From assembly GCA_000442125.1 (NCBI GenBank), contig KE546965.1, positions 1,984,001 through 2,048,000 on the forward strand: a stretch of 64,000 nt of DNA, read 5' to 3'. The notes under the pieces are model-generated. The model was given only the letters and a program-made list of their open reading frames with translations. It did no database searches and was not told where the DNA came from. How positions within the stretch are numbered: the first letter of the stretch is position 1; each line of letters starts with the position of its first letter. The stretch comes from Opeltia flavorubescens (lineage: Eukaryota > Ascomycota > Lecanoromycetes > Teloschistales > Teloschistaceae). The position numbers and the translations under genes are program-made. Below, piece after piece: positions 34,366-45,968 of this stretch.

Positions 34366-35118
34366 ATGGCTATTCAAGTGCCATTTTCCAAGGAGAATCA
34401 GCTAAACAAGGAGTTGGACGGCTACTCTCGGAGCGACCCAAAGGGCGTATTGCCATCGCAGCCTGGGCTATCCATGACTTCGACAGACAAGCTTGAAGAC
34501 TTCCTGCTGCATGATCTGAACCCGGCCAAGCTCAATAAATTGGCAGAGCACCTTGGACTTTCCTCGACTACATCCCCTAGCAAAATAAGTTCGTTACACA
34601 GTCAACATGTGCAAGGGAGAATTGTATCCGCGTCCGAGGATCCCGCTTTACATCTGGTACAGCAGTCATTTCATCTCTTCGTCAAGCCTCTGCCGGCCTA
34701 CCTTCTTTCACATGCTTTCTGGACAGAGTATTTGCTGGATGGCAATCCATCCGAGAAAAAGAGGCTCGTACAGCAGGCGGCATTGGGCTTGCTCCGATCG
34801 TACTCCTACTTGATTCGCCATGAGGTCGACTTTGACGAGGCACGAATAAGGCTTTTACCCTACGGTATTACATGGAAGCAGTGGTGCAAGTTCGCAGCAA
34901 CGTTGGACACGATTAGCAACACTAATGTAGCACAACGTTATCAATATGGTGAAGTACGACTCCTGCGGCTTAATTGGCTCGTCCGAGTTCATTTGCGGGA
35001 ATGGTATTATAACGACATCGGCGGCGACGACGTTGAATTCGTCATTATGTTCTTGGCGTTCATGGGACTTTTCACCGCTGTCCTCGCTCTGTCTTTTTGG
35101 TGGAAGCTAGGTAGCTAG
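34366..35118 (+). CDS. DUF6601-like protein with C-terminal membrane anchor
   Basis: Single exon, 250 residues, with an ideal start context (GCCGCCATGG). The middle part (FVKPLPAYLLSHAFW, LRSYSYLIRHEVDFDEAR, LLPYGITWKQWCKF and RYQYGEVRLLRLNWLVRV) matches the pattern I remember for DUF6601, a fungal family with no assigned function. One hydrophobic helix (VEFVIMFLAFMGLFTAVLAL) close to the C-terminus suggests a tail-anchored or single-pass membrane protein with most of its mass in the cytosol. The family usually carries one or two C-terminal helices, and only one is present here. Function unknown; assignment to DUF6601 rests on motif memory rather than a search. Confidence 0.75.
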   Translation: MAIQVPFSKENQLNKELDGYSRSDPKGVLPSQPGLSMTSTDKLEDFLLHDLNPAKLNKLAEHLGLSSTTSPSKISSLHSQHVQGRIVSASEDPALHLVQQSFHLFVKPLPAYLLSHAFWTEYLLDGNPSEKKRLVQQAALGLLRSYSYLIRHEVDFDEARIRLLPYGITWKQWCKFAATLDTISNTNVAQRYQYGEVRLLRLNWLVRVHLREWYYNDIGGDDVEFVIMFLAFMGLFTAVLALSFWWKLGS

Positions 35119-36093
35119 AGCTAGTAGAGAAGTGTAATGTTGTGACTCATTAGCCTTCCGAGCTGTCGTTTGCTAATGCATGACATCAGACTCACGTTGC
35201 CGGCCACTGCAACTTTACACTTTGTGGTATCGTCTCAAATATGGTCTTTAGTCGAAGTCAAGCGAGCAGCGGAGGTACAAACGAGATGGAAGTCCAGGGC
35301 CTAAGAAGGAGAAGCATGGAACTCTTCAAGAGTTCTTATAATCGCCTCTCTAGCAGAAATGGCATATCTTTTACTAGTTCGAAGCCGGTATCCGACAATG
35401 ACGCTTGTGTCATTTATTCAATTCCAGGTATGCTACTGAACATTGATCTAGGTTGTGAATCCAAACTCACTCATGTTAGTATGAATCAGTTTTTCCACCA
35501 AAATACGCCGGACAATTGGAAGCCAGAGCGGACTTTCTCGTCCCAAGCAGGTAGCAACAAAGTATCTCCACGGGTCTGATCTTTTCGGCGCACTGCTCAG
35601 TGCACCGTCCTTGTGTTGTGGTAAAGAGAGGCTACGAGTGGTTGCAAGCGCTTAGGACGGCTTGCAAGGACATAGGACGATTGAATGTCGGATAGCATTA
35701 TCCGTTATTCAACGCCTCGGCCGATGAGATACTTTGCGATCTCTATACTAAGCCTTCCCATCTTTTGAACACGACCAAATTCATTCGGATGTTTCTCGCG
35801 GGCGCTTTTGGTCCGGTGGAATCCGTTCTCTTGATTTCCAATCATTTAATTTCCTGTTCGATTGATAATCAGACATACCGAAGGATCATGACCGTCCAAT
35901 CGCAAGAACATGAGCTACGACTAATTAGGGAATTGAGGATGGATGTCATATTCCGCGCGTTGATTGTTACCGCAAATTGCTTGACTGTCCTTATGATATC
36001 ACGAAATGGCGGTCGACCTTCATATAAAAACTGCTTCGCCCATTGTGCGTAAACATGGAGGAATTGTTTTAACAGGACATAGGCAATTTCATC
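35119..36093. other. Region with coding-like fragments, no firm gene
   Basis: A 112-codon plus frame (35241-35579) and, in other frames, a segment reading YEWLQALRTACKDIGRLNVG (about 35625-35690) followed by an open frame 35765-36052 look partly protein-like but share no clear family and are not joined by good splice sites. They may be remains of one decayed gene. Confidence 0.3.
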
Positions 36094-37551
36094 ATGCATT
36101 TCGTTCCCGGCCATACTTATCCTTGGACATTGCTTCTACTCGCCATCTCTTCGATTTCTCCAGCTCTGACACAATCTCCAGAAACTTTGCTTCATCCGCA
36201 ACGGAATGATTTCAACTCTTCATACCGTCTTTCTTCCTCCCAGCGTGAAGCAGCGGGCATTGATGATGTCCTCGCCAATAATATAGAGGTTGCGCTGAAC
36301 TTTGAACGATCGAATTGGGCCGGTAGATCTGTGTCCGAACTTGACTTCTATCGAGTGCCATCCAACGCATCTCACGCAGCTGCTGGCACAGTACTTAAAG
36401 TGGAAACCAATGTCAATACGTCCGCCTTCGTTCTCCCTCCCAACACCGCCATCTCCCGCATCATGTACCAAACGGAAACCATGAATGGAAGCCTGGTCCC
36501 AACCTCAGCGTACGTGCTATGGCCTTACCTACCCCGGAAGACGTCTGACGGCTACGAAGTCGTCAGCTGGGCCCATGCCACCACTGGCGTATTTGCCGAG
36601 TGCGGCCCATCTCATATTCGAAACCTGTGGTACCATTTCGCGGTCCCCTACGCTTTGGTCCTGCAAGGCTACGTTGTTGTCGCCCCAGATTACCAAGGTC
36701 TCGGCGTCGGAGTGGATGCAAATGGCCGTAGCATTCCCCATCCCTATCTTACCTATCCCAGTCACGCGAATGACGTCTTCTTTGCCGTTCAGGCAGCGCA
36801 AGCGGCTTTCGAGTCTCTGTCTAAGAAATTCGTCGTCGTCGGCCATTCCCAAGGCGGAGGCGTTGCATGGGCAGTCGCTCAAAGACAAGCTACACGCCCC
36901 GTGGAAGGCTACTTGGGCGCCGTCGCCGGTTCTCCGCTGACAGATTTCATCGCAAATGCGGATCTTCTTCAGCAGACATTTTCGGGAAATCCAGGGTACT
37001 TGGGAGGAGTACTCGTCCGTGGGTTCCAGAGCATGTTTCCCAACTTCAACATCAGCAGCGTCTTAACGCCTCAGGGGGTCGGTCGGTATAACCTCCTCGC
37101 GGAAATCCAAGGCTGTAATCCCGTCTTCAGCGTCGCCATGTCCACAAACGACGTCTATCAAGACAACTGGCAGCATCAACCGCAAGTCGAAGCTTACAGA
37201 AACCTTACCGCTGCCGGCGGCCAGGATTTCTCAGGACCACTGCTGGTGGTACAAGGAGGGGCGGATCCGCTCGTGCTGGCCCCCGTCGTGGATATGGCGG
37301 TCAATGAAACTTGCGCGCGCTTCCCGCATCGACAGCTTGAGTATCAGAGGTATGCGAACGCGTCGCATGGTCCTGTTGTATATGCGGCGCAGCGCAATTG
37401 GCTGCAGTGGGTTGCGGATCGGTTTGAAGGGAAGCCTATGGAGAGAGGGTGTCAGACGAAAGAGTTTGAGAGCGCGGTGGGGTATGAGAGGTATCAGGTG
37501 GAGGCTAATTGGTTTATTGAGTGGGCTGTGGACTCGTATGAGGTCAATTGA
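36094..37551 (+). CDS. Secretory lipase / alpha-beta hydrolase (LIP family)
   Basis: Single exon, 485 residues. A signal peptide ends near ISPALTQ (residues 20-27). The order of features fits the fungal secretory lipase family (PF03583): FYRVP near the N-terminus, VSWAHATTGVFAECGPS (oxyanion region), GYVVVAPDYQGLG, the nucleophile elbow VVVGHSQGGG, a lid-like segment, QGGADPLVLAP with the catalytic Asp, and YANASHGPVV with the His. Several N-x-S/T sites suggest glycosylation. It probably releases fatty acids or hydrolyses other esters outside the cell. GC content is high in the first two thirds compared with the flanks, in keeping with well-used coding sequence. Confidence 0.88.
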   Translation: MHFVPGHTYPWTLLLLAISSISPALTQSPETLLHPQRNDFNSSYRLSSSQREAAGIDDVLANNIEVALNFERSNWAGRSVSELDFYRVPSNASHAAAGTVLKVETNVNTSAFVLPPNTAISRIMYQTETMNGSLVPTSAYVLWPYLPRKTSDGYEVVSWAHATTGVFAECGPSHIRNLWYHFAVPYALVLQGYVVVAPDYQGLGVGVDANGRSIPHPYLTYPSHANDVFFAVQAAQAAFESLSKKFVVVGHSQGGGVAWAVAQRQATRPVEGYLGAVAGSPLTDFIANADLLQQTFSGNPGYLGGVLVRGFQSMFPNFNISSVLTPQGVGRYNLLAEIQGCNPVFSVAMSTNDVYQDNWQHQPQVEAYRNLTAAGGQDFSGPLLVVQGGADPLVLAPVVDMAVNETCARFPHRQLEYQRYANASHGPVVYAAQRNWLQWVADRFEGKPMERGCQTKEFESAVGYERYQVEANWFIEWAVDSYEVN

Positions 37552-38614
37552 GTAAGGGTGTGGTTGTCGTTTGTCTTGTTGGCTATAGGTTTTTGTCAAC
37601 GTAGGCGATTCTTCCCCTATGCTGTAAGACTTCAAAGAGAGAAAAATGATGTATCGATAGAGAGGTAGATAATTCTTGCAATCTGTATATCACTAATTTG
37701 CGGAGCATGTCCTACATTCATCTTTCCCACAAAAAAGTTTTAAACTCCAACCAGGTTTTTCCACTCGAGTAACGACCTTCTTGAATTTTAAAAGTCTATT
37801 CAAAACATAAACAAATTACCTTCATTTTTCTTTTAGCAGTCTTCCCCCATGTTCACGGCATTCAAAGTCCCATCTCAATGGAGTAATGACTACGATGACT
37901 TCCCAATACATAAAACAAGGAAAATCAAGGATTTCTTAAAGCGGGACAAATATGAGTCTACGCTGATTTCCCACTGTCCCGAGTCTTGTTCGGTAAAACA
38001 AAATGTCAGTCTGATGGGGGCGGATTGCCTGGTGAAGAGGGGGTCCTTTGCCTCCTCGGAAGGATCCGGATGTCTCGGAGTAGCATAATTACAAGAAAAA
38101 ATATGGGGTTTCAAGAGTTTCTTAGACCTCAAAATCTTGACTACCATCTTTTCGCTTCTAGTTAAAATTTTGTGTTCCCTGAATAATTGTATTCTTGCAT
38201 GGAGTTCTATTCCGCATTTCTTCGCCAGCAAACTTAGACCTAGGCGGCGGCAAATATGCGACAAGCTGCGGTCGAAACGCATAAACCCGTAAGTGGCATA
38301 AAGAAGTGTGACATACAAACTCAGAACGACACAGAGTTTTGTGCCTTAGAGATAATGATTGTTTAGGATAGGTTTTGGAGGAATTCTTACTCACCTAATT
38401 GGCTAATGCAGGATTTGGACGAAGCCAAAGCCCACCTATCGGAACCGATCGGGATCCATCTGAGGAAGGCTTACACCATTGTCGAACAGTAGAACACAGC
38501 AACCTGTCGCAGCTATCATTGAAAACATTTGTTCCTCGACCATCCAGTTCCCAGACTTGCATGTTCGGACATAAATGAACGGTAAGCATATACAACAATA
38601 GATTGCCCTTTGCC
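37552..38614. other. Gene-poor region left of the GNAT relic
   Basis: 3' flank of the lipase gene, then AT-rich sequence. A 142-codon minus frame (37890-38318) has no recognised domain and is taken as chance. Confidence 0.4.
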
Positions 38615-39154
38615 ATGGAATCTTGCACTGACGCAGATGTTGAACGAGCGTTCGAAATTATCTCTGATACGTTCTAGCATACACAGCCTGTGGTAGACGC
38701 GGAATTCCCGCGGCATGACACGCCTGAAGGTTGTGCGATAGGTCGAAAACGACTGCTTGGAAAAAAGCACGTAGATTCTTCAGTCCGCCTTATCAAGGCT
38801 GTAGATTCCAATGCCGGACAAATGGTGGGACAAACAAATTGGTTGGTCTTCAATGAGTTTCCAGCTTATGAGCCCCTTAATGGCGCTTGCTGGGGAATTC
38901 AAGATGTAAAGGAGTTTGCTCAGCAGTTGTGGAATCAGTGTTAGTCTTTCCTTCCCAGGGCGAAGACATCCGCGACGTTCATGTTATATTACCTAGGCTG
39001 TGGTTGAATCTTCAACGAATGGAGTGAAGGTATTCGAAAAATTTGGCTTCGGTGCTGTAGAATATACATCTCAAACTACCCCACAAGGTTTGCAACCAAG
39101 AAGAAACCCGATTTGGTCTTTATGCGTAGGATTGCCAAGCAACGTAAGCAGTAA
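38615..39154 (+). pseudogene. GNAT N-acetyltransferase pseudogene
   Basis: In the plus frame from 38615 the translation is clearly related to fungal GNAT acetyltransferases: ERAFEIISDTF, then (after an in-frame TAG at 38675) HTQPVVDAEFPRHDTPEG, RLIKAVDSNAGQMVGQTNW and FAQQLWNQC, where a TAG ends it at 38942. The central acetyl-CoA-binding motif (Q/R-x-x-G-x-G/A) is missing. About 60-70 bases further on, VVESSTNGVKVFEKFGF in another frame is the usual helix following that motif, and KKPDLVFMRR in the first frame is the family's C-terminal block. So two stops, a deletion and at least one frameshift have inactivated a host gene. Protein similarity is still easy to see, so the decay is probably recent in evolutionary terms. 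Confidence 0.75.
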
Positions 39155-40302
39155 AGGATGAGCCGTTCAGAGTACATTCAGGCTGCATACTCACCGCTCG
39201 ATTGTTTGGTCGGTGTGAGCAGGATGTCCGTCAAGAAGGTGCAGTGATCAAGGTTCTTAGCATGGCGATTTATGAAATGATCGGACCTCCGCGCTTGATT
39301 CCTGGTGGCTGATTTCGAGAAAAGAAGTCACCAGCGATATGAACGGGCGACTTCGTGAATTAAAGTGACTATTGCCGTTGTTCAAAAACGGTTGTGACTT
39401 TTGGAGACAAAGAATGAATTTGCAATTTCGTCTATGACGAGGTCTTTTGGTAGCTATCGAATCATGGTGGTGATATAGTTGAGGATCCACGTGCATGACG
39501 AATCCATCAGCTCCGATGTTGGAGGTTGCATGCATACATAGTAGCATGAATTCCTACCGTACTGTCCTGTTCTTTTAGAGTTCTTCGAAGGCGATTGAGA
39601 AAAGGAACAAAAGAAAAGTAATCTACCTGTAGGTTGGTGACGAGGTTTCGCGATACATGTCTGAAATCCTGGGTTTTTTACCGGAACTTGCAACGAGGCT
39701 ACACCGACACGAGGAAGGCAATTCGTGGAGGAATTCATAGCTTGCATGATGAATAGGATTCGGCTGGCATGAAGCATGTCCGAGGACCGTCGGGTTGTTT
39801 GTTTGAGCAAATCCCAAAGATCGAAATTCCGACTGGCATGAATGAGGCAAAGTCTTCGCCTTAACCGTCAGCCTCCAAAATTCGCGTCCATCATGACGAG
39901 ACCCTGAAATTGACCCTTTTAAGTCTAGCGTCAGACTTCACCTGAAATGTCATTACTCAATATTTATGCATCCTCCCTTCATTACGCGTGCAAAGCGTGG
40001 CAATGCCTTGAAAATGCCGTTGTTTCACGTCATGGGCTGAAATCTAACGGGCTATGCCACCGTCAGCCTTCCTTGCAAGCTAAACTGTTATAACGGCAAT
40101 TCTCTTACTCCTTCATACTTGTCTCTTTCCACCATACCACATTCCATCTTCCATACCCTCTTCAAAGTCTTACTTGCATATCCATCTACTTCTCACCTCA
40201 TCGACAACAGCCTCGCCATCCTCCACACTTTTACTACTACTCCTCTCTCACCGACAGCTCTCTTTCTCCCCAACAAGCAAAACAACAAACAAATCACCGA
40301 AA
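39155..40302. other. Gene-poor region and promoter of the GPI-type gene
   Basis: No gene recognised. The last 200 bases become strongly C/T-rich on the plus strand, ending in a CAACAAACAAATCACCG leader before the next ATG, a composition typical of highly expressed ascomycete genes. A TATA-like GTTATAACGG lies near 40087. Confidence 0.45.
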
Positions 40303-40830
40303 ATGCAACTCCTAACAGCCTCTCTCGTCCTCCCCTTCCTCACCCTTGCCTCTGCCCAAAACCCCTTCGCCGCCGCTTCCGCCGCAGCCGGTTCATTCAT
40401 CAACCAAGCCTCCAACATCGGCGGTGACGCCTCCTCCATCTTTCAAGCAGGTGCATCCGGCATCACCGGAGCCGGTGGCGACGTCACTTCAGCAGCCGGT
40501 GCCCTTGCCTCTTCCGCCGGGTCCCTTGCAACCAGTGTCGGCAATGGTGCAGGCTCCATCGTCACCAGCGTGAGCAATGGTGCAGGATCCCTCGCCACAA
40601 GTGCTGCTTCTGCTGGGTCTGCAGCCGTCAATAGCGCGAGCTCCAAGGCGACGAGTGTCAAGGGGCAGACGAGTATGATGACGACGGGTGCCACGACACC
40701 TAGCGGTACCGCGAGTGGAGGTGCGGCGGGATCGACCGGTGGAGCGGATAATACCAGTGGAGCTGTGGGTATGGTCGTGCCGGGTGCTGTTATGATCATG
40801 GTTGGTGGTGTGGCTGCTTTCTTGGCTTAG
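40303..40830 (+). CDS. Small GPI-type Ala/Ser/Gly-rich surface protein
   Basis: 175 residues, no intron. Signal peptide MQLLTASLVLPFLTLASAQ, then a low-complexity Ala/Ser/Gly/Thr body with repeated blocks (GALASSAGSLATSVGNGAG, then SIVTSVSNGAGSLATSAAS), and a C-terminal hydrophobic tail (MVVPGAVMIMVGGVAAFLA) with small residues (ADNTSG) just before it, as expected of a GPI-attachment signal. It is likely a cell-wall or plasma-membrane mannoprotein. The start at 40303 was chosen because it opens directly on the signal peptide and is preceded by an A-rich leader; an upstream in-frame ATG would put 43 unrelated residues in front. Codon use is strongly C-biased, unlike the flanking sequence, suggesting high expression. 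Confidence 0.85.
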   Translation: MQLLTASLVLPFLTLASAQNPFAAASAAAGSFINQASNIGGDASSIFQAGASGITGAGGDVTSAAGALASSAGSLATSVGNGAGSIVTSVSNGAGSLATSAASAGSAAVNSASSKATSVKGQTSMMTTGATTPSGTASGGAAGSTGGADNTSGAVGMVVPGAVMIMVGGVAAFLA

Positions 40831-41288
40831 ATTCTTCCGATCATGATCTTGTTGAGAGGATCTTGAGTGTCCATTTCCTTCTTCACCGGTTGAAGCATGC
40901 ATAAGCGTCGGGCAATGGAGGTTTCTTCTCGGGATACTCAAAATTGGTGCTTGGGATCTCTTGCATTTGTTGCTCAACCACAAGTTTGAATGCATTTGCA
41001 TGAAATTGGCTGGCCTTGTATGATAGGATTTTACAGGGAAAAGTTTCCGAGCTTTCTGGGGAAAAGGGATTTCTCAACTCGAGAATTTTCTTGAAATCAT
41101 TGTTCAGCCTCTGCTGGCATGCGTGACTGACTCTCAATTGATTGTTTGCCTGCCCACTTGTTTCGTGTGATCGTTAGGTTTATCCATCTATAAACCCCAT
41201 CGTGTCTATTCTTAAGACCAAGATAGCACTCTACTCTGCTACTATACACGTGTCTATACTCTAAACCTTCTACCACACAAAACGACAT
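40831..41288. other. Convergent 3' flanks
   Basis: Between the GPI-type gene and the thioesterase gene. No gene or site recognised. Confidence 0.4.
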
Positions 41289-42444
41289 CTAAAACCAATC
41301 CCAATACCTCCCCAACGCCATCCCTTCCTCACCCATAAACTCCTCTCCCAACTCCTCCGTCTTCCCCCACGCCTCCGCAATCCTCAACCCCTTCTGCCTT
41401 TGGCTCTCCACCCTCTCCCAATCCCATTGCCCATCCTCATTCCCAGCAGTATTCACATTCAGCGCCGCATCGATAAGATCCTCTGCAGCCGAAGAGGTCA
41501 TGTCGCGCACCTTCGCTGCGGATGCAACGCCCATGGGCATCTCGTCGCCTTCCACGGCCCCCGTAGCTGGTGAATCTATTGATGCTGTTAGAGGCGGAGT
41601 CCCCTGACCTGCAGGTTTGGGCGGCAGCAGTCCGGAAGCTTGTAGTATCTTCTCCGGAGAAATCGTCATCCTTCCCCTCTTACAAACATATTTCGCGATC
41701 CCAGTTGCGAAGATAGCAGGATGCGTTCCTTTCCTCTTCTCTCCCTCTCCTTTCCTTTCCTCCCTCTCTACTACTCTCGCCTTCCCACCATCACCGCCCC
41801 TTCTCCAAGGCTGCAGCGTCCACCCCTCCGGCTTCACCGCCCCACCCTCCACGAAAAAAGTAACGATGTAAAACCACTTTCGATCCCAACACAGCACCTT
41901 AGTCCACATCTCAAACCCCCTCATCGGCTTGATCTCCCTCCGAAAACTACAGCTCACAGCCCCCATCATGATACGAATGCGCTTCGGCCCCTGCTTCCCA
42001 TCCGCGAGCCAGAGTTCCCTGCCTACGGCGTCGAGACCAGGGGAGCAGAGCCGAACCATGAGATGCAGGCGCGCGATATCGAAGTCGGCGAAGTAGGTGC
42101 TGTTGGATTTATGGAGGTTGAAGTCGATTTCGTAGGGTTGGGCGCGGGAGGCGAGGATCATGGGCTGGAAGAGGGCGGTGGGGGTGAGGTGGGTTTTCTG
42201 GGTGAGGAGGCGCCGTTTGGTGAGGGGGAGGTGGGATAGGAGACCGTTGAGGGTGCGGAGCTATAAAGATGGAAGCGTTAGAGACTGGCTGGGGACGTTG
42301 GGGGGAGGAAAGGGAAATGGTTGCACATACGTGCCAGGCAAAGGGAACATGTTTGAGGTTTAAGAGGGCGAATATAATGGCGAGAAGCTTCCAGATGTTG
42401 ATATTTTCGAGATTGAAGATCTTAAAGAGGTTTGGGAGAGCCAT
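41289..42444 (-). CDS. THEM6-like hot-dog thioesterase
   Basis: Two exons (42444-42331 and 42260-41289; intron 69 bases) give 361 residues. A hydrophobic N-terminal segment (IWKLLAIIFALLNL) probably anchors it in a membrane. YEIDFNLHKSNSTYFADFDIAR is the characteristic active-site region of the THEM6 / Pil1-related 4HBT_2 hot-dog family (pattern D-x-N-x-H-x-x-N-S-x-Y), followed by MMGAVSCSFRREIKPMRGFE and WDRKWFYIVTFFVE, the central strands. The C-terminal 170 residues are polar with charged repeats and extend beyond the usual domain. It may hydrolyse acyl-CoA thioesters at an internal membrane; substrate unknown. Confidence 0.83.
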
Positions 42445-42849
42445 CGTTCGGCGCTACGATTCAGCTACGACGACAATGATCACGGTTCTGGGAAGGTCGG
42501 ACAAGACGCAGAAAGACCTTAGAGCTGGATGGAAGCTCGAAGGGACATCCGCAATCCATCCTGATATGTTGGTCGACTGCCTAGAGACAACAGCTGGATG
42601 TCTATGTGATATCCATACGGACGTAAAATTGTTGAGATAAATTGGATCCTTCGAAGATCTCAGCCGAGGTAAAGTCAAGCTCCGTATTCGTGTCTTAAAA
42701 ACAATTCAGGGGTTATTTAGCAATTCTAGGACGCCTTGGCTCATAGCGGTAATTGAATTGAAATTCGTAAAGTCAATGTAGGGTATCTCTATGGACGAAC
42801 TTTCACAGCTTTGTTCCCTACCCAAATAGGTCGATGTACTGTTCGTAAA
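42445..42849. other. Promoter of the thioesterase gene / 3' flank of SEY1
   Basis: About 400 bases; no gene or distinct site recognised. Confidence 0.4.
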
Positions 42850-45669
42850 TCATATCTCATCATCCTCATCTTCCGTCGACCGTACAGCTTTTCCATGCCC
42901 GTTTAGCTTCTGCATGTTGATTCCGTCATCACCAGACATGGCCATGGCCTGTCGCCCTGTATCCGACGCCTCCAAGAACTCTCGCAGCCGCTTCTTACCC
43001 TCCTCTAGTGCTTGTTGAGAAGCTGCGTTGGCCATCTGGTACATTGGTCCCCATAGATTGAGAGTGTATGTTACATAGGCTCCAATGCCGAGGATGATCA
43101 AGAAAAGGAAGTAAACCGGATTGCGTAATACTTGAAGACAGAGGAATCAGTATTTCTACTGCATCAATTTGTTGAGGTGGCTTACCTGCAACAATCTCAT
43201 TCCATCCTAATGCCAAAAGGAGTCCGTAAAAGTACAGGGGCACCTGGGTCATGCCGCCTATCGCACTACGCTTAGCTTCGACATATACCCCGTCGGCCGT
43301 CTTCTTGAACCGAACGGTAATGTCTTGCTTCTTGGTGTCACTCAGTATCGTCATTTCCTCTTCCAAGCTCTTGCCTTCATCTTCATCCACACCCCCGATC
43401 GGCGTCATATCTTCTTCATCCGCCGGGGTGACCGACTGTGAAGCATTACCTATCCAGTCGTCCAATGGGGGCGGTTCAGAGCTGTGGGCAGACTGAAATC
43501 GAGAAAGAAGCGGTATCAACGTCAAAGTTGATTCACGAGCTTTCGTGTAGATGCCATCAATATCATCTGTCGGTCGCCATATCCGGGGCACACCAGCTTC
43601 GTCATAGCGAAATTTATCCTCGAAGTTCTCTCGCAGCTTCAGCAGCAGATTCCCCTCCATCATCTCTTCGTCAATCTTTGCGCGTAAAACACCCCAAGAC
43701 TTTCTTCGGAGTCTCCAGATGCCGACGTCAACCTCATCTGCGCTAGCATCGAAACTTCGTGCTCGATCCGTGAATCTCTTTTCAGCTTCTTGCACCGTCT
43801 TCGTAAACACTCCCCATATCCGATCCCAGATCTCCCTCTCCGTGGGTTTATCGCCCGTTTCCGGAGCCCCGGACCCACCTCGTCCCGAGCCCAAAGCATT
43901 GAACTCCAAACCAACAGACTCTCCCAGTCGTGATTTCACCCATCGCTCGACTCGCGTGGCCAGACGCCGCATTTCTTCACGGCGAAGGCGCCCACTCACT
44001 TCAGCAAGTTCTTTCTGATACGATGCCATCTCCTGCTTGTAATTACTCCACGCTGCGCCTTCCACAAGCGCCGCTCTTGCCTCTCTTTCGTATTTTGACA
44101 GTGCAGACTTCTTCTCACGGTCGACAATTTCTGCAAAATCGTAGCTCGCCCCCCTCTTCTGACCAGATTTGACAGCATTACTGACAGCATCACTAAAGTC
44201 CTTGACACCAGACTTATGAGCCGCGGATAGCTGGCCTTGAAACAGTACTTTTAGTCGTCCATCGATCTTGCTTTCTAACTCACTCTTCTTGCGGCTGAAA
44301 ACACCCTTGTGGTATCTGCTTGCTTCCGTTTCGAAAGCCTTCAATGTTTTCATACGAGCTGTTCGCATTGCAGTGCCCAAGCCACCGAGTATTTCCGGTG
44401 CTCCTGAGCGGATCCCGTCGGCCTGTTTGTTTTCAAAAGGTACGATGCTTTCATCGAATCCAACGAGTACCTCTCTCGATATCTCATCGCATCGAAATTG
44501 AGCCATCAACTCTTGCTGTGTTGGTAAATCGAGATCCTTGTTGTTCACAATTTGATCCCACACATTCTCCGCGTAGATGGAAAATCCATCTGCAGGTATC
44601 CGCCGGTGGTATTCGGGCAGAAATATACCTCGATCTAACTCTTCTTCGCTTCGTAAAGGATCTCTTCGAGGGTCTTTCTGCCCTTCTCTGAATCGAGTTC
44701 CAAGTTTTGCAACCTCTGAAACAAATTTCTCCGGCTGCAATATTTTATGTGGAAGTGCCGAGAAGGCGAAATCAAAATAGTCTTCTATCTTGGACTTCTC
44801 CATCCCTTTTGGTTTGGAAAGGCCGGCCCATATTCGAGAAAGGTCTTGGATCAGGGTATTCCGAAGATTGGCAAGTGGTGTTGTGCCGAGGTGATCTCTG
44901 ATGACGAAGAAGAGGAGCGATCGAGGATTTGATCTATATAGTCAGTAAGTTTTTAAGCAATTTCCCATAATGTAACGAACTTATTTTCTTTCAGGAACAA
45001 CTCAAGATTGACTTCGAAAACTACTTTGAGCAAGCCCATATTGGCGCCTTGATACAGTCCAACTTGGTGTTCCCATATATTGACAATCAGAACCTCACTC
45101 GTAGCCAGCGCAAAGAGGGCGCTCTTTCTCTCGAAGTCCTGATCCTCCCCCCGTTCTCGACCATCAGTGCCCTCAACATCCATGACCAGAATGTTATCTG
45201 CCATGTTTTTTGCAAGACCATCGCTATGTGCCCTCTTATTTCGAGACATCCAGATACCTTTTGTGGTCTGCTTCCTCTCGGTTTCTGACATAACCCCGAA
45301 TTCGGTACCAAAAAGGTGATTGAGGAGAGTAGATTTGCCTGTTGACTGCGATCCAAATACGGAGATGAGATGGTAGTTAAAGCCAGCATGACCAATTTTT
45401 TCAAAGGATAGATAGCTTGGAAGATTGTGACTGCAGTATAAATTGTCAATATAGAAAGTCGGACTTGTTAAGGGAGTGGAAAAATACTTGAACTCTTGAT
45501 TCTCGTCGATGACCTGAATACCATGCTCGTATTGTTCCTTTGTTGGCTTCTCGCCTACATTGGCGAAGTGCCCGTTGACAGTCATGACTGAAGGAGCTGT
45601 GGGATGTCGTGTATTTGTTGGTGGGCGATTCTCCTTACCGCTCCGCTGTGGAGACAAAGTAGCAGTCAT
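42850..45669 (-). CDS. SEY1: Sey1 dynamin-like GTPase for ER membrane fusion
   Basis: Exons 45669-45488, 45430-44981, 44933-43186 and 43130-42850 (introns 57, 47 and 55 bases) give 886 residues, close to the usual fungal length. After a 30-45 residue leader comes the GTPase domain: P-loop [20 protein letters not shown], switch region QTTKGIW, and [19 protein letters not shown] (DxxG), with [10 protein letters not shown] as the G4-region strand. A long helical middle follows, and the C-terminus has two closely spaced membrane segments ([18 protein letters not shown] and [19 protein letters not shown]) plus a helical acidic tail. Sey1 is the fungal atlastin: it sits in the ER and fuses tubules in a GTP-dependent way. 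The start could also be the ATG at 45585 ([11 protein letters not shown]), which matches the length of some homologues. Confidence 0.95.
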
Positions 45670-45968
45670 CGTGAATGGGACACTCTTTAGACAGCGCCAA
45701 GGGAATAGCTCGAAACAGTAAGTTGAAAAAGAGTGACGCAGAGGAGCAGTGATCACGCGGTTTCTAGGATTGGTCCCCCGGGTTTGTTTTTCGAGTCTAT
45801 GAGCTGCTGCCAAGAGAAGCCACCGGGTCCATCTCCACAGTACGTCATCCGTTCGGTTAATGTTTACAGATTGCTTATTCGTCTGTTGAGCATACTACTA
45901 TTGTCGTACAGCCATAGATATCTTTAATTCCAGCACTGTGGCTCTCAACTTTAAGTATATACATAGGC
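45670..45968. promoter_or_regulatory. Bidirectional promoter region SEY1 / eIF2D
   Basis: 299 bases between the start codons of two divergent housekeeping genes, making a shared promoter likely. No specific element recognised; part of the left side is open in the SEY1 frame and could be extra N-terminal coding. Confidence 0.5.

Noticed and set aside
37890-38318. 142-codon minus frame
   Set aside because: No recognisable domain, AT-rich, in a decayed neighbourhood next to the GNAT relic.
38615-39154. Reading the GNAT remnant as a spliced functional gene
   Set aside because: No donor/acceptor pair removes the first stop and keeps frame, and the acetyl-CoA core is absent.
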